From positions 1 through 47,194 of the forward strand of contig QKAR01000016.1 of assembly GCA_003246335.1 (NCBI GenBank): a DNA stretch of 47,194 bases, given 5' to 3'. The notes under the pieces are model-generated. The model made no database searches. It saw only the letters and a list, made by a program, of their open reading frames with translations, and had not been told where the DNA came from. The stretch comes from Spirochaetales bacterium. Lineage in GTDB: Bacteria; Spirochaetota; Spirochaetia; Treponematales; Treponemataceae. Position numbers and translations under genes: made by a program. Within the stretch, counting starts at the first letter, position 1. Each line of letters opens with the position of its first letter. Of this stretch, positions 24,138-31,363 are shown piece by piece.

Positions 24138-25367
24138 TTAAATATAGTGGATCACGACTTCTTTGAGATAATGATCTTCCAAAATAGCCTTAATTTTTAA
24201 AACGACGTTTCGGCGTATCTCAAGCTCGACCGGCATATTCGGGTCTTGATGCGCCTCGTTGATTTTTGTCCCGACCATAAAGGTGATGCGATCGCTATCG
24301 AGGAGCATCTCGATGATCTTCGAGGCGCCGTTCTCGTGAGAGGAGCCCGGGATCCCGGAGCCCCCGGGAGCGGCGCTTCGCTCGAGGATTTCCGCCACAC
24401 GGCCGAGGGTAATGATCCCTTCCGTCACTAAGTCGGCTCCGGGCATCGTGGACATGGGAGGAACGACCGGATCAAGGTCCTTCAAATTGATTTTGACGTC
24501 GACGCCCAAGTGGCGCGCAAGAATATTGGTCGTCGTGCCGCCGCAGACGATCTTCCTTCCCCCGAATTCCGTGAAGGCGCGCGTCATTTCCGCGTCGCGT
24601 TCCGGGTTCACCGGAGGTCCGGTCAAGACGAGCAAGTCGCGGGGGTGGCGGAAGTATATCACCCCGCAGGTGATATCGTCCTTCGGCAGGTACGCGTCGT
24701 GAAATTGCGCGTTAAGGACGATTTTCCTGGCGAGCTCGCGGGCGCTAACGTCGCCGTTTTCGCTGATGCATTTCAGGACGAAGTCCTGCACGTTGCAGGC
24801 GCCCCACCCGAACGGGTACGGTCGCGAACCCATCCCCGATTGCGTCACGCCGTCGGAGAAAAAAATGAGTCGATCGCCCGGAACCGCCATATAATCCGAA
24901 TAATAGAGGATAGCCTCGCGCTTGGGGGCGGCTTTTTTGTTTTTGCGCTCTATCGGCGTACATTGCTTAATCGGCTCGACAACCGTGTTTTTCCGCACCA
25001 GTATATAATAGGGGTTATCGTATTCCATGACCCTGACGCGCGCGTTTGGCTCGATGTCGACGAGGGTAAACGTCGCGTAACTGATTCCTCGTTCCTTGCA
25101 GACGGGCAAGGTATCGAGAATGATCTTCGCGGCACGCTTGATCGGTATGTCGGACGCCACGAATTTCAGGGCCATCGTAGCCGTTAGCGTGGAAAGGACG
25201 CCCGCCTTTATGCCCGAACCGAGGCCGTCCGACAGAACGGTAATGATCCGCCCGTCGGTGTCGTGCTTTTGCGAGAGAAACGCATCGCCGGCAGCCCCTT
25301 GGTGATGCTTCTTGACCTGATAGTGACCAACTTCTACGAAAGCGCCGGTCGCGACTAAATCGCTCAT
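24138..25367 (-). CDS. SpoIIE-type PP2C protein phosphatase with an extra C-terminal domain
   Basis: The first 235 residues form a SpoIIE/RsbU-type PP2C domain: H-Q-G-A-A-G-D, T-V-L-S-D-G-L-G-S-G-I-K-A, I-F-F-S-D-G-V-T-Q and the late K-D-D-I-T-C-G-V-I. These supply the metal-binding Asp residues. Such enzymes usually dephosphorylate STAS-domain anti-anti-sigma factors. The remaining 170 or so residues are an unrecognised domain with R-K-I-V-C-G-G-T-T-T-N-I-L-A-R-H near residue 265 and a conserved-looking end. The ATG overlaps the stop of the HydS-like gene (ATGA), so the phosphatase is translationally coupled to the sensor. Its own sensory input is not obvious, which makes the hydrogenase-like sensor the probable input. 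Confidence 0.85.
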   Translation of the reverse strand: MSDLVATGAFVEVGHYQVKKHHQGAAGDAFLSQKHDTDGRIITVLSDGLGSGIKAGVLSTLTATMALKFVASDIPIKRAAKIILDTLPVCKERGISYATFTLVDIEPNARVRVMEYDNPYYILVRKNTVVEPIKQCTPIERKNKKAAPKREAILYYSDYMAVPGDRLIFFSDGVTQSGMGSRPYPFGWGACNVQDFVLKCISENGDVSARELARKIVLNAQFHDAYLPKDDITCGVIYFRHPRDLLVLTGPPVNPERDAEMTRAFTEFGGRKIVCGGTTTNILARHLGVDVKINLKDLDPVVPPMSTMPGADLVTEGIITLGRVAEILERSAAPGGSGIPGSSHENGASKIIEMLLDSDRITFMVGTKINEAHQDPNMPVELEIRRNVVLKIKAILEDHYLKEVVIHYI

Positions 25368-27097
25368 TCGCCGGCATCCTCCAGGTCAGTGAAAGACTCA
25401 ATGATGGAATTAAGCGAAGCCTCGGTCTCGGCCGCGTTTTCCCCGAGCAAAAACGCGATTTTCTGCACCACCGCGAGGTTTTTGTCTATAACGCGCTTCG
25501 CTTGCTTTATCACCCGATCCCGTTGGATTTGCGGCGCGGTAACGTCCTGGATGACGCCGCAGGCGCTTTCACCTTTTTCTATGGAAAAAACCGTCGCGTG
25601 GAAAATTTTTTTGCCTTCGCGCAGCTCGTGCTCAACGGCGTCGGGCCCGTCGCCCGACATGACGTCGCGGAAAAATCGCGAAAGGCCCGTGATTTTCTCC
25701 AGATCCGCGCCTTCCATACCCGGTTTCGCCTCGAACATCGAATAAATTTCCCCGCCCATGAGCCGGGCGAAATTCTCGTTGCACTCGATGATTTTCAGCG
25801 AGGAATCGCAGATAACCACACCCGAAGGAATGGCGCGAATAAGGCCATTCGCCTTTTTTTGGGCGAGTTTGCGCATGTACGAAACGCACATCGTGCGCTC
25901 GGCGTGGTGATCGAGCATCGCCGCGGCGAAACTTCTGCAGGTATCGTACCCGCAACTCCCGCAATTGAGCTCATCTTGCAACTCGAGTTTTCCGACTTGG
26001 CGCAGCGCGGCGCGAATTTCCTCGTCAGTATGGCTGATGGGCGTCGGTAACGCGACCGGAAGCGTATCGCCCATTTCGGGCCGCGCGGCGTCGAGCGTCT
26101 CGCGCGCGCTTTCCGCGTAATCGAGAAGATCGATTCGTTTTATGGCGGTTGGGGCATGATGTGACGTTTGCGGGCCGTTCACGCAGCCCCCCGGACACGC
26201 GAGAAGCTCCATGAATAAGGGGGAAGTCAGCTTATCGGGCTCGAGGCCGCGGATAGCGAGCTCGATTTCGTCCAGACCCGTCACGGACATCATGTGTACT
26301 CCGTCAGAGCCGGGATACTTCTTGATAGCCGCGATCATCCCCCCGTCGATGGGGTACAGAGAACCTTTAGCCGCCCGTTCGGGGATAAACTCGCCAGAGC
26401 CGTTTCCCGCGTCCATGCGAGCCGGATCGATCCCGGCTTGCTCGAACCAATGCTTTAAGTCACGGAAAGTAATCGCGCAGTCAACCGTTTTCCATACGTC
26501 GGCTTCGCGTTTTTTTGCGATGCAGGGACCGATGAAGACGATGCCCACGTCGGGGCCCAGCTCGCGCCGTAAATACCGGGCATGTGCCAAAAGAGGCGAC
26601 GCCCGATCGGTAATATAGGGTGCGTATTCCCGCATATACCGCTTAATAAACTCTACCGCCACGGGACACGCCGAGGAAAGGAAGAGTTTTTGGCGGGAGG
26701 AGGGATCGCGGCTCCCAAAATCCTCGGCGAGCATGGAGGAAACGAGGTCTGCGCCGATAGCCGTCTCCGAGACCCCGTAAAAGCCCAGTTTTTTTAGCGC
26801 CGCGACGAGTTGCCCGGGATTAATTCCGGAAAACTCCGAGGCGAAAGAGGGTGCAAGCGAAACGACCACGCGATCCTTAAGCGATAAAAGCTGACGGGCG
26901 CGGGCTTTATCGTCCCGAACGCGCTTCGCGCCGGCCGGACAGATCGTCACGCAGTGGCCGCAGAGTACGCAAAGCTCGGAAACGACCATGGCATGCCCGT
27001 TCTCGACGCGAATGGCCTTTACCGGGCACTCGCGAATGCACTTGTAACAATCTTGACACTGCGTCTTTTCAGTATATATGGGGCTCTGGAAATTCAT
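25364..27097 (-). CDS. HydS-like sensory [FeFe] hydrogenase with PAS domain (group C)
   Basis: The 577-residue protein has a 2x[4Fe-4S] ferredoxin domain (C14, C17, C20, C24 and C43, C46, C49, C53), then an H-cluster domain. Its motifs are S-S-A-C-P (A143, C144), I-G-P-C-I-A-K-K-R-E (C192) and A-C-P-G-G-C (C301, C305). A further Fe-S module follows (C-G-S-C-G-Y-D-T-C near residue 395), then a PAS domain (about 440-540) and a short helical tail. The proton-relay Cys before the ligand Cys is Ala, as in the putative sensory hydrogenase HydS of Thermotoga maritima. This predicts low turnover and a role as H2 or redox sensor. There is no kinase, cyclase or other output domain. The start at 27097 overlaps the upstream gene in an ATGA and has AAGGA upstream. 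Confidence 0.88.
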   Translation of the reverse strand: MNFQSPIYTEKTQCQDCYKCIRECPVKAIRVENGHAMVVSELCVLCGHCVTICPAGAKRVRDDKARARQLLSLKDRVVVSLAPSFASEFSGINPGQLVAALKKLGFYGVSETAIGADLVSSMLAEDFGSRDPSSRQKLFLSSACPVAVEFIKRYMREYAPYITDRASPLLAHARYLRRELGPDVGIVFIGPCIAKKREADVWKTVDCAITFRDLKHWFEQAGIDPARMDAGNGSGEFIPERAAKGSLYPIDGGMIAAIKKYPGSDGVHMMSVTGLDEIELAIRGLEPDKLTSPLFMELLACPGGCVNGPQTSHHAPTAIKRIDLLDYAESARETLDAARPEMGDTLPVALPTPISHTDEEIRAALRQVGKLELQDELNCGSCGYDTCRSFAAAMLDHHAERTMCVSYMRKLAQKKANGLIRAIPSGVVICDSSLKIIECNENFARLMGGEIYSMFEAKPGMEGADLEKITGLSRFFRDVMSGDGPDAVEHELREGKKIFHATVFSIEKGESACGVIQDVTAPQIQRDRVIKQAKRVIDKNLAVVQKIAFLLGENAAETEASLNSIIESFTDLEDAGE

Positions 27098-27354
27098 TGG
27101 CTTTCCTTGCATAATTTATGCAGAAGGAGATCATCGAGCATTTCAGGCTCTACGCCCTGAAATAATTCGTCGTTAATTCGGATGTTTGGCCCGTCTTTGC
27201 AATGGCCTTCGCAAAGGCACCCCCGCACCTCGACGTGGGCGGACAGATTGTGTTCGGAGAGGAAAGACTCAATACTTTCGGCATTGATGTTGTTCCCGCG
27301 GGAAAAGCAGGAGCTTCCCATGCAAATCGTTATACAGGTCTCGGGTGTTTCCAT
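27094..27354 (-). CDS. Thioredoxin-fold [2Fe-2S] ferredoxin (NuoE-like), first copy
   Basis: The 86-residue protein has C-M-G-S-S-C near residue 11 and G-C-L-C-E-G-H-C about 35 residues later, the [2Fe-2S] pattern of NuoE C-terminal domains. It is the first gene of the hydrogenase operon and overlaps the HydS-like gene by 4 bp, so it probably passes electrons to that sensor. The ATG at 27354 is preferred over 27387 because AAGAGG lies 8-13 nt upstream and the predicted promoter ends between the two. Confidence 0.85.
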   Translation of the reverse strand: METPETCITICMGSSCFSRGNNINAESIESFLSEHNLSAHVEVRGCLCEGHCKDGPNIRINDELFQGVEPEMLDDLLLHKLCKESQ

Positions 27355-27374
27355 AGCGTCAGGCCTCTTGGTAG

Positions 27375-27403
27375 ATGGTATAAACAAATATTGAATTAGT
27401 CAA
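27375..27403 (-). promoter_or_regulatory. Promoter of the hydrogenase operon
   Basis: On the minus strand TTGACT (27398-27403) and TACCAT (27375-27380) are 17 bp apart. The transcript would begin near 27368 and the first ATG is at 27354. Confidence 0.6.
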
Positions 27404-27413
27404 ATTGAATTAG
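27391..27413. repeat. Direct repeat TTGAATTAG in the hydrogenase/methyltransferase divergent promoter
   Basis: TTGAATTAG occurs at 27391-27399 and again at 27405-27413, a 14-bp period. The first copy overlaps the -35 box of the hydrogenase promoter, and with the following bases it also forms TTGA-N5-TCAA. This could be a regulator binding site. Confidence 0.55.
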
Positions 27414-27422
27414 GAGTTAAAT

Positions 27423-28232
27423 ATGAATTACGAGCGCCCTAAGAATGACGAACGAGCGATCATCATAGAGAATCTCGCGGATTTTTACGACGCCATCCAA
27501 GAATATTATGACGAACTCTTTCCCATAAGCGAGAAAGCGCTGCCTTTTTTTCTCGGCCTTAAGCGAGACCTGGCCGAGCGGTCGCCGGTTCAGCCCGCGC
27601 CGATGGTTAGGTATCTGGGGCTCGGCTGCGCAGCGGGGAATTTGGAGAACAAGCTGCAATGCGAAGGATTTGACGTAACCGGGGTGGACGCCAATCCCCG
27701 AATGATCGAAACAGCTAAAAGGCGGATGAAACGCGGCTCCATGAACCTTCGGTTTTTCGAAATGCCCATAATCGACATTGGGCGATTCCTGAAACAAGGC
27801 TCGTTTAACGTCATCGCCTGCCTCGACGACGTCCTTCCATACATCTCGAGCGAGACCCTTTTGCGAAAATTTTTTCATGACGCGAAGGGCCTTCTCGCGC
27901 CCAACGGAGCGCTCGTCGTCGAAACGATTAATTACGACGCCATGAGCGCAAGCGAACCCACGAAAATCTCGCCTCGAGAATCCATCAGGGTCAAGCTCGA
28001 CCGCGCGTATTTTCCCGCCGGGGACGGCGCTCTTTTGCTCGAAGCCGCCTTGGAACAGGGCAACGGAACGACGATCCACGTCAACAAATCCGTGCGCGTG
28101 TTCCCGCTCACGAAACGAGCCGCGGAAACGTACGCGCGCGAAGCCGGTTTCTCGGAAATCTCCGTATTCGGCGACTTTGACGGCCGCGAATGGACTGCCG
28201 GAGGAGAAAAAACCGTTATCGTTCTAAAATAA
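27423..28232 (+). CDS. Class I SAM-dependent methyltransferase, substrate unknown
   Basis: The 269-residue protein has a Rossmann-type SAM site: Y-L-G-L-G-C-A-A-G-N-L-E near residue 64 (motif I) and G-V-D-A-N-P-R-M-I near residue 89 (acidic end of strand 2). A-C-L-D-D-V-L-P-Y near residue 138 fits motif IV of small-molecule methyltransferases. The substrate cannot be named. It diverges from the hydrogenase operon, with a good AGGAG ribosome binding site, and is transcribed alone; its stop lies 18 bp from the convergent ricT stop. Whether it is functionally linked to the hydrogenases is unknown. Confidence 0.78.
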   Translation: MNYERPKNDERAIIIENLADFYDAIQEYYDELFPISEKALPFFLGLKRDLAERSPVQPAPMVRYLGLGCAAGNLENKLQCEGFDVTGVDANPRMIETAKRRMKRGSMNLRFFEMPIIDIGRFLKQGSFNVIACLDDVLPYISSETLLRKFFHDAKGLLAPNGALVVETINYDAMSASEPTKISPRESIRVKLDRAYFPAGDGALLLEAALEQGNGTTIHVNKSVRVFPLTKRAAETYAREAGFSEISVFGDFDGREWTAGGEKTVIVLK

Positions 28233-28250
28233 TCCCTGTGCCGTATAGCG

Positions 28251-29168
28251 CTACACGATGCGCCATTTACCGTCAACTTTGCTCATGCGCGAAGAAGGGA
28301 TTTCCAGCACACGACCGTCCTCTCCTTGGAGGCGTATCATGCGGGTCAGGGGATTTACCTCGGTCACCCGAAAGTTCGATTCGTCGTAGTACAGCCGAAT
28401 TCCCTCGTTCGGAAGGTTTTTTCGCTCCTCGCAGTACCAATCGTGCTCGTACGAAAGGCAACAAAGGAGTCGGCCGCACTGGCCCGATATTTTCAGGGAA
28501 TTAAGCGAGAGATTCTGATCCTTCGCCATCCGAATCGAGACGGGCCGAAGTTTGTCGGTAAGGGAATGGCAGCAATACGGCCGCCCGCACACGCCGAGGC
28601 CGCCCGTAATGCGCGACTCGTCCCGAACGCCGATCTGCCGAAGCTCGATGCGCATCTTGAAAATCGAGACGAGGTCTTTCACGAGATCGCGAAAGTCGAC
28701 GCGATTTTCCGCGCTGAAAAAAAACAGAATTTTGGGCTCGTCCAATAAATAATGCGTCGCGATGAGCTTCATCTCGAGCCGATGCATGATGGCTTTCTCG
28801 CGAAAAACCGCGAACGCCTGCTCTTCCTTTTGCCGCAAGTCCGCGGCATGGGCGAGGTTCTGCTCGTCGGCCTTTCGGTCTATGACCACGACGTCGTCCG
28901 GCTTAATGCCGATAGGCGCGCGAACGGTGCCCATCACCACGGCGAGGTCCTTGCCGTATCGCGTGGGCACCAACACGTAGTCGCCCGGCGCGACCTCCAG
29001 CGAGGGATGCGTCGCGTAAAGGCTCTCGCTCGAGTACTCAAGCTTGAGGTGATACAGGGGCGAGGGATACACATAGGCCCCGGCCTGAACGTCTACGACT
29101 TCCGATTGCGGATCTTCCAAACTCGAAAGATCCTCGGCATGAATATCGTCATTGAACTCTGAACTCAT
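28251..29168 (-). CDS. ricT: PSP1/RicT family protein (YaaT-like)
   Basis: The roughly 305-residue protein matches the PSP1 domain family. The C-terminal part carries the Cys motifs G-R-P-Y-C-C and C-G-Q-C-G-R-L-L-C-C-L-S-Y-E. In B. subtilis RicT, with RicA and RicF, binds [4Fe-4S] clusters and promotes RNase Y-dependent mRNA processing; here the partners are not visible. The preceding gene is YaaR-like, as in Bacillus, where yaaR and yaaT are near neighbours. The start is uncertain: ATG 29168 has GGCGGAGAG just upstream, while GTG 29192 overlaps the upstream stop (GTGA). Confidence 0.88.
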   Translation of the reverse strand: MSSEFNDDIHAEDLSSLEDPQSEVVDVQAGAYVYPSPLYHLKLEYSSESLYATHPSLEVAPGDYVLVPTRYGKDLAVVMGTVRAPIGIKPDDVVVIDRKADEQNLAHAADLRQKEEQAFAVFREKAIMHRLEMKLIATHYLLDEPKILFFFSAENRVDFRDLVKDLVSIFKMRIELRQIGVRDESRITGGLGVCGRPYCCHSLTDKLRPVSIRMAKDQNLSLNSLKISGQCGRLLCCLSYEHDWYCEERKNLPNEGIRLYYDESNFRVTEVNPLTRMIRLQGEDGRVLEIPSSRMSKVDGKWRIV

Positions 29169-29188
29169 TCTCTCCGCCTCGCGGTTCG

Positions 29189-29731
29189 TCACGATAAAAG
29201 ATCGACTAACAAACCATTAATTTCCTCGATCCTCCCCAACAAGGCCAAATGGTCTTTTTGGTTGGAGAGGATCCCTGCAGCCAACTGCTCCAGTTTCTCG
29301 TCGATAATGCGCACTTGCGTGAATTTCTTGGTACGGGCACGAATCCGAACGGATGAGGTTTTTTCGGAAACCTCGAAAGCCTGTTCCACCACGTAACGCA
29401 CGAAAGAACGGACGGAATCTTTGTACGCGATGATCGCGTCCGGCGTCTGTCTTTCCTTTAGGCGGTCTCCCGCCGAATTAACCTCGTCCAAAAGCGTTTC
29501 AAGGATTTTCTCGGGCGGCAGGCCGACGAGACGTTCGGGAACGGCGAGGGTGCCCGTCTCCTCGGAACGATCGATTTCGCCCGAGACTAGCCGCGAGAAA
29601 CTCCGAACGCCTGCGCGGTCTTTTTTCCGGGCGTCTTCCGCCTTTCCGCCGGTTGCGCGCAACGCGGCTTGTCCGGCGATTGACGCGAAAAAAGGGGACG
29701 ACGAATCGACGGAACCCGGTGCGCCAGCCAT
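29189..29731 (-). CDS. YaaR (DUF327) family protein
   Basis: The 180-residue soluble protein is largely helical after a low-complexity N-terminus. The part from about residue 75 (L-L-D-E-V-N-S-A-G-D-R-L, Y-K-D-S-V-R-S-F-V-R-Y-V-V, then K-F-T-Q-V-R-I-I-D-E-K-L-E-Q-L-A) matches the DUF327/YaaR family. Its function is unknown. It lies 2 bp after the bactofilin gene and overlaps or nearly touches ricT, so all four genes appear cotranscribed. The conserved pairing with RicT suggests a shared process. Confidence 0.8.
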   Translation of the reverse strand: MAGAPGSVDSSSPFFASIAGQAALRATGGKAEDARKKDRAGVRSFSRLVSGEIDRSEETGTLAVPERLVGLPPEKILETLLDEVNSAGDRLKERQTPDAIIAYKDSVRSFVRYVVEQAFEVSEKTSSVRIRARTKKFTQVRIIDEKLEQLAAGILSNQKDHLALLGRIEEINGLLVDLLS

Positions 29732-29733
29732 CG

Positions 29734-30162
29734 CTACCGCCCGGTAACGGCCGCCAACGCCGAGTCGGCAAGGGCCTTTCGGTTATTATACTCGGAAAGA
29801 GCCGCCTCGTACCGCTCCTGATCGTTTACCGCGAAGCAGGCTCCATGCAAAATGACGGAGTCCTCGACCACCAGTTTTTTCGTGATAACGGAGCCCCAAA
29901 CCATCCCCGAAGAGAGGATCGTAACGCCTTCGGGCGCGACAACGTCGCCCTGCACGATCCCTCCCACCGTTATCACCTGCGCCCGAACGTCGCCGCGGAT
30001 GCGCGCGTTCTCGCCGACGATGACGCGACTGTTCGTTTCGAGGCTACCGTCAAGGTCCCCGTCTATTCGGATAAAGCCGGCAATTTTCAGGGATCCCTTA
30101 ATGAACGAGCCCGGACCTACCAACGTATTGATTGAAACGTCTTCTGAATTCTGAAAAATCAT
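29734..30162 (-). CDS. Bactofilin
   Basis: The 142-residue protein has the bactofilin core (about residues 15-110) of short beta-helix repeats, with G-S-F-I-K-G-S-L, I-D-G-D-L-D-G-S-L, V-I-V-G-E-N-A-R-I-R-G-D-V and G-I-V-Q-G-D-V. Bactofilins polymerise into nucleotide-free filaments that position cell-wall enzymes and shape the cell. The C-terminal 30 residues are helical and may mediate partner binding. The upstream gene is an M23 endopeptidase 12 bp away, a pairing seen in other helical or stalked bacteria, which suggests the bactofilin scaffolds that peptidase. Confidence 0.93.
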   Translation of the reverse strand: MIFQNSEDVSINTLVGPGSFIKGSLKIAGFIRIDGDLDGSLETNSRVIVGENARIRGDVRAQVITVGGIVQGDVVAPEGVTILSSGMVWGSVITKKLVVEDSVILHGACFAVNDQERYEAALSEYNNRKALADSALAAVTGR

Positions 30163-30174
30163 CCCGACCCCAGC

Positions 30175-31200
30175 TCAGTTGCCGGAAACCTTAATGTTAA
30201 GGTATTTCATGGGATCAACGACATCCGAGCCGATATGCACCTCATAATGGAGATGCGGTCCCGTGGAGAGACCCGTGCTGCCGATATATCCGATCACTTG
30301 GCCTTGCTGTACGTATTGCCCCCGGGTCACGCGAAAAGACTGTAAATGCGCGTATCGGGTGTAAAATCCATGCTTATGCTTAATTACGATGTTGTTTCCA
30401 AAATCCGGCGCGTAATCGACGGCGACGACCTGCCCGTCCGCTGTCGCCAACACGGGATCGCCGGAGCGATACGTTGAAAGGTCAACGCCTTTGTGAATAT
30501 ACCACTGACCCGTAAACGGGTGGCGATTTTGGCCAAAAGCCATCGACACGTGCCCGATTCCGCCCTTAATGGGCCACAAGCTCGGTATATCGGAAAATAA
30601 AGTGTTTTGGGAATCCAAAAGCTTGCCGATTTCCTCAATCGGCTGAACGGAATTTTCCAAATAGCCGGTGAGGCGCTGAAGCTCGGCGACTTCCTTCACC
30701 GAGCCTTGGGCGGATTCGCTTACGTTAAACAAGGAAGAAAGATCCCCGTTTTGCATTGAGCTTTTCGCCGCCGAGGTCGCGGAATCCAAACCGACCAACG
30801 ACAGGGTCCCGGAAAAGGCGGATTGGAAATTCTGCGCGGCTTTCAGGAGGTTGCCCGTTTCGTCCTTGAGTTGATCGAGGCTCGCGCGGTTTTCCCGGGC
30901 TTCGGCTTGAAGAGCGGCGATTTTTTGTCCAGAAACGATCGAGTTTCGGGAAAACAAGAAAAAAGATGCCAATATGCCGCAGAGCGCGACCACGAAAAAT
31001 ATCACGGAAAAGAAGGAAGTCTGAAAATTGATGACCTTTTTTTGAGAATGCGGGACGACCATGATCGTGAGCTTTTTTCGACCGCCGCGAAACACGGCTG
31101 CGCACGCGCGACCAACCGCCGCGAAACACTGCGCGAAAAAGCGCCCTATCGCGCGGAAAATCGTATTCTCGATTCTCTTATATCCTCGAGTTCTGGGCAC
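30175..31200 (-). CDS. Membrane-anchored M23 peptidoglycan endopeptidase
   Basis: The 341-residue protein has a basic cytoplasmic N-terminus of about 60 residues, one membrane helix (about 62-85), a coiled-coil stretch (about 95-130) and a linker. The C-terminal LytM/M23 domain (about 215-335) shows the zinc ligands in H-K-G-V-D-L-S and H-L-H-Y-E-V, so it is probably an active zinc endopeptidase cutting peptide cross-links in the periplasm. The cytoplasmic tail could meet the bactofilin encoded next. The start is a GTG at 31200, 8 bp after GGGAG; an ATG 6 bp upstream is out of frame. Confidence 0.92.
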   Translation of the reverse strand: MPRTRGYKRIENTIFRAIGRFFAQCFAAVGRACAAVFRGGRKKLTIMVVPHSQKKVINFQTSFFSVIFFVVALCGILASFFLFSRNSIVSGQKIAALQAEARENRASLDQLKDETGNLLKAAQNFQSAFSGTLSLVGLDSATSAAKSSMQNGDLSSLFNVSESAQGSVKEVAELQRLTGYLENSVQPIEEIGKLLDSQNTLFSDIPSLWPIKGGIGHVSMAFGQNRHPFTGQWYIHKGVDLSTYRSGDPVLATADGQVVAVDYAPDFGNNIVIKHKHGFYTRYAHLQSFRVTRGQYVQQGQVIGYIGSTGLSTGPHLHYEVHIGSDVVDPMKYLNIKVSGN

Positions 31201-31234
31201 GCCATTCTCCCTTTTAAAGTCTTAAACCCATGAA

Positions 31235-31264
31235 ATTATACCATAGATTAAAAAACGCTGTCAA
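31235..31264 (-). promoter_or_regulatory. Strong promoter of the M23-bactofilin-YaaR-RicT operon
   Basis: Both hexamers are perfect on the minus strand: TTGACA (31259-31264) and TATAAT (31235-31240), 18 bp apart. This is the best sigma70-type match in the window and implies high constitutive expression. Confidence 0.85.
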
Positions 31265-31292
31265 ACCCGCGACTACCCCGGGAATCTTTTTG

Positions 31293-31321
31293 TTGACGGC
31301 GCGGGTCCCCTGTGGTATTGT
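31293..31321 (+). promoter_or_regulatory. Promoter of the tatD-dus operon
   Basis: TTGACG (31293-31298) and TATTGT (31316-31321) are 17 bp apart, matching 5 of 6 and 4 of 6. It is divergent from the M23 operon promoter. Confidence 0.7.
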
Positions 31322-31363
31322 TAACTCAACGCAGTCCTTTCGGACGCAACCACTCTCTCACGG

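Noticed and set aside
31318-31324. TTGTTAA as a Rex half-site upstream of tatD
   Set aside because: The second half of the Rex palindrome is missing, and the sequence is explained by the -10 box of the tatD promoter.
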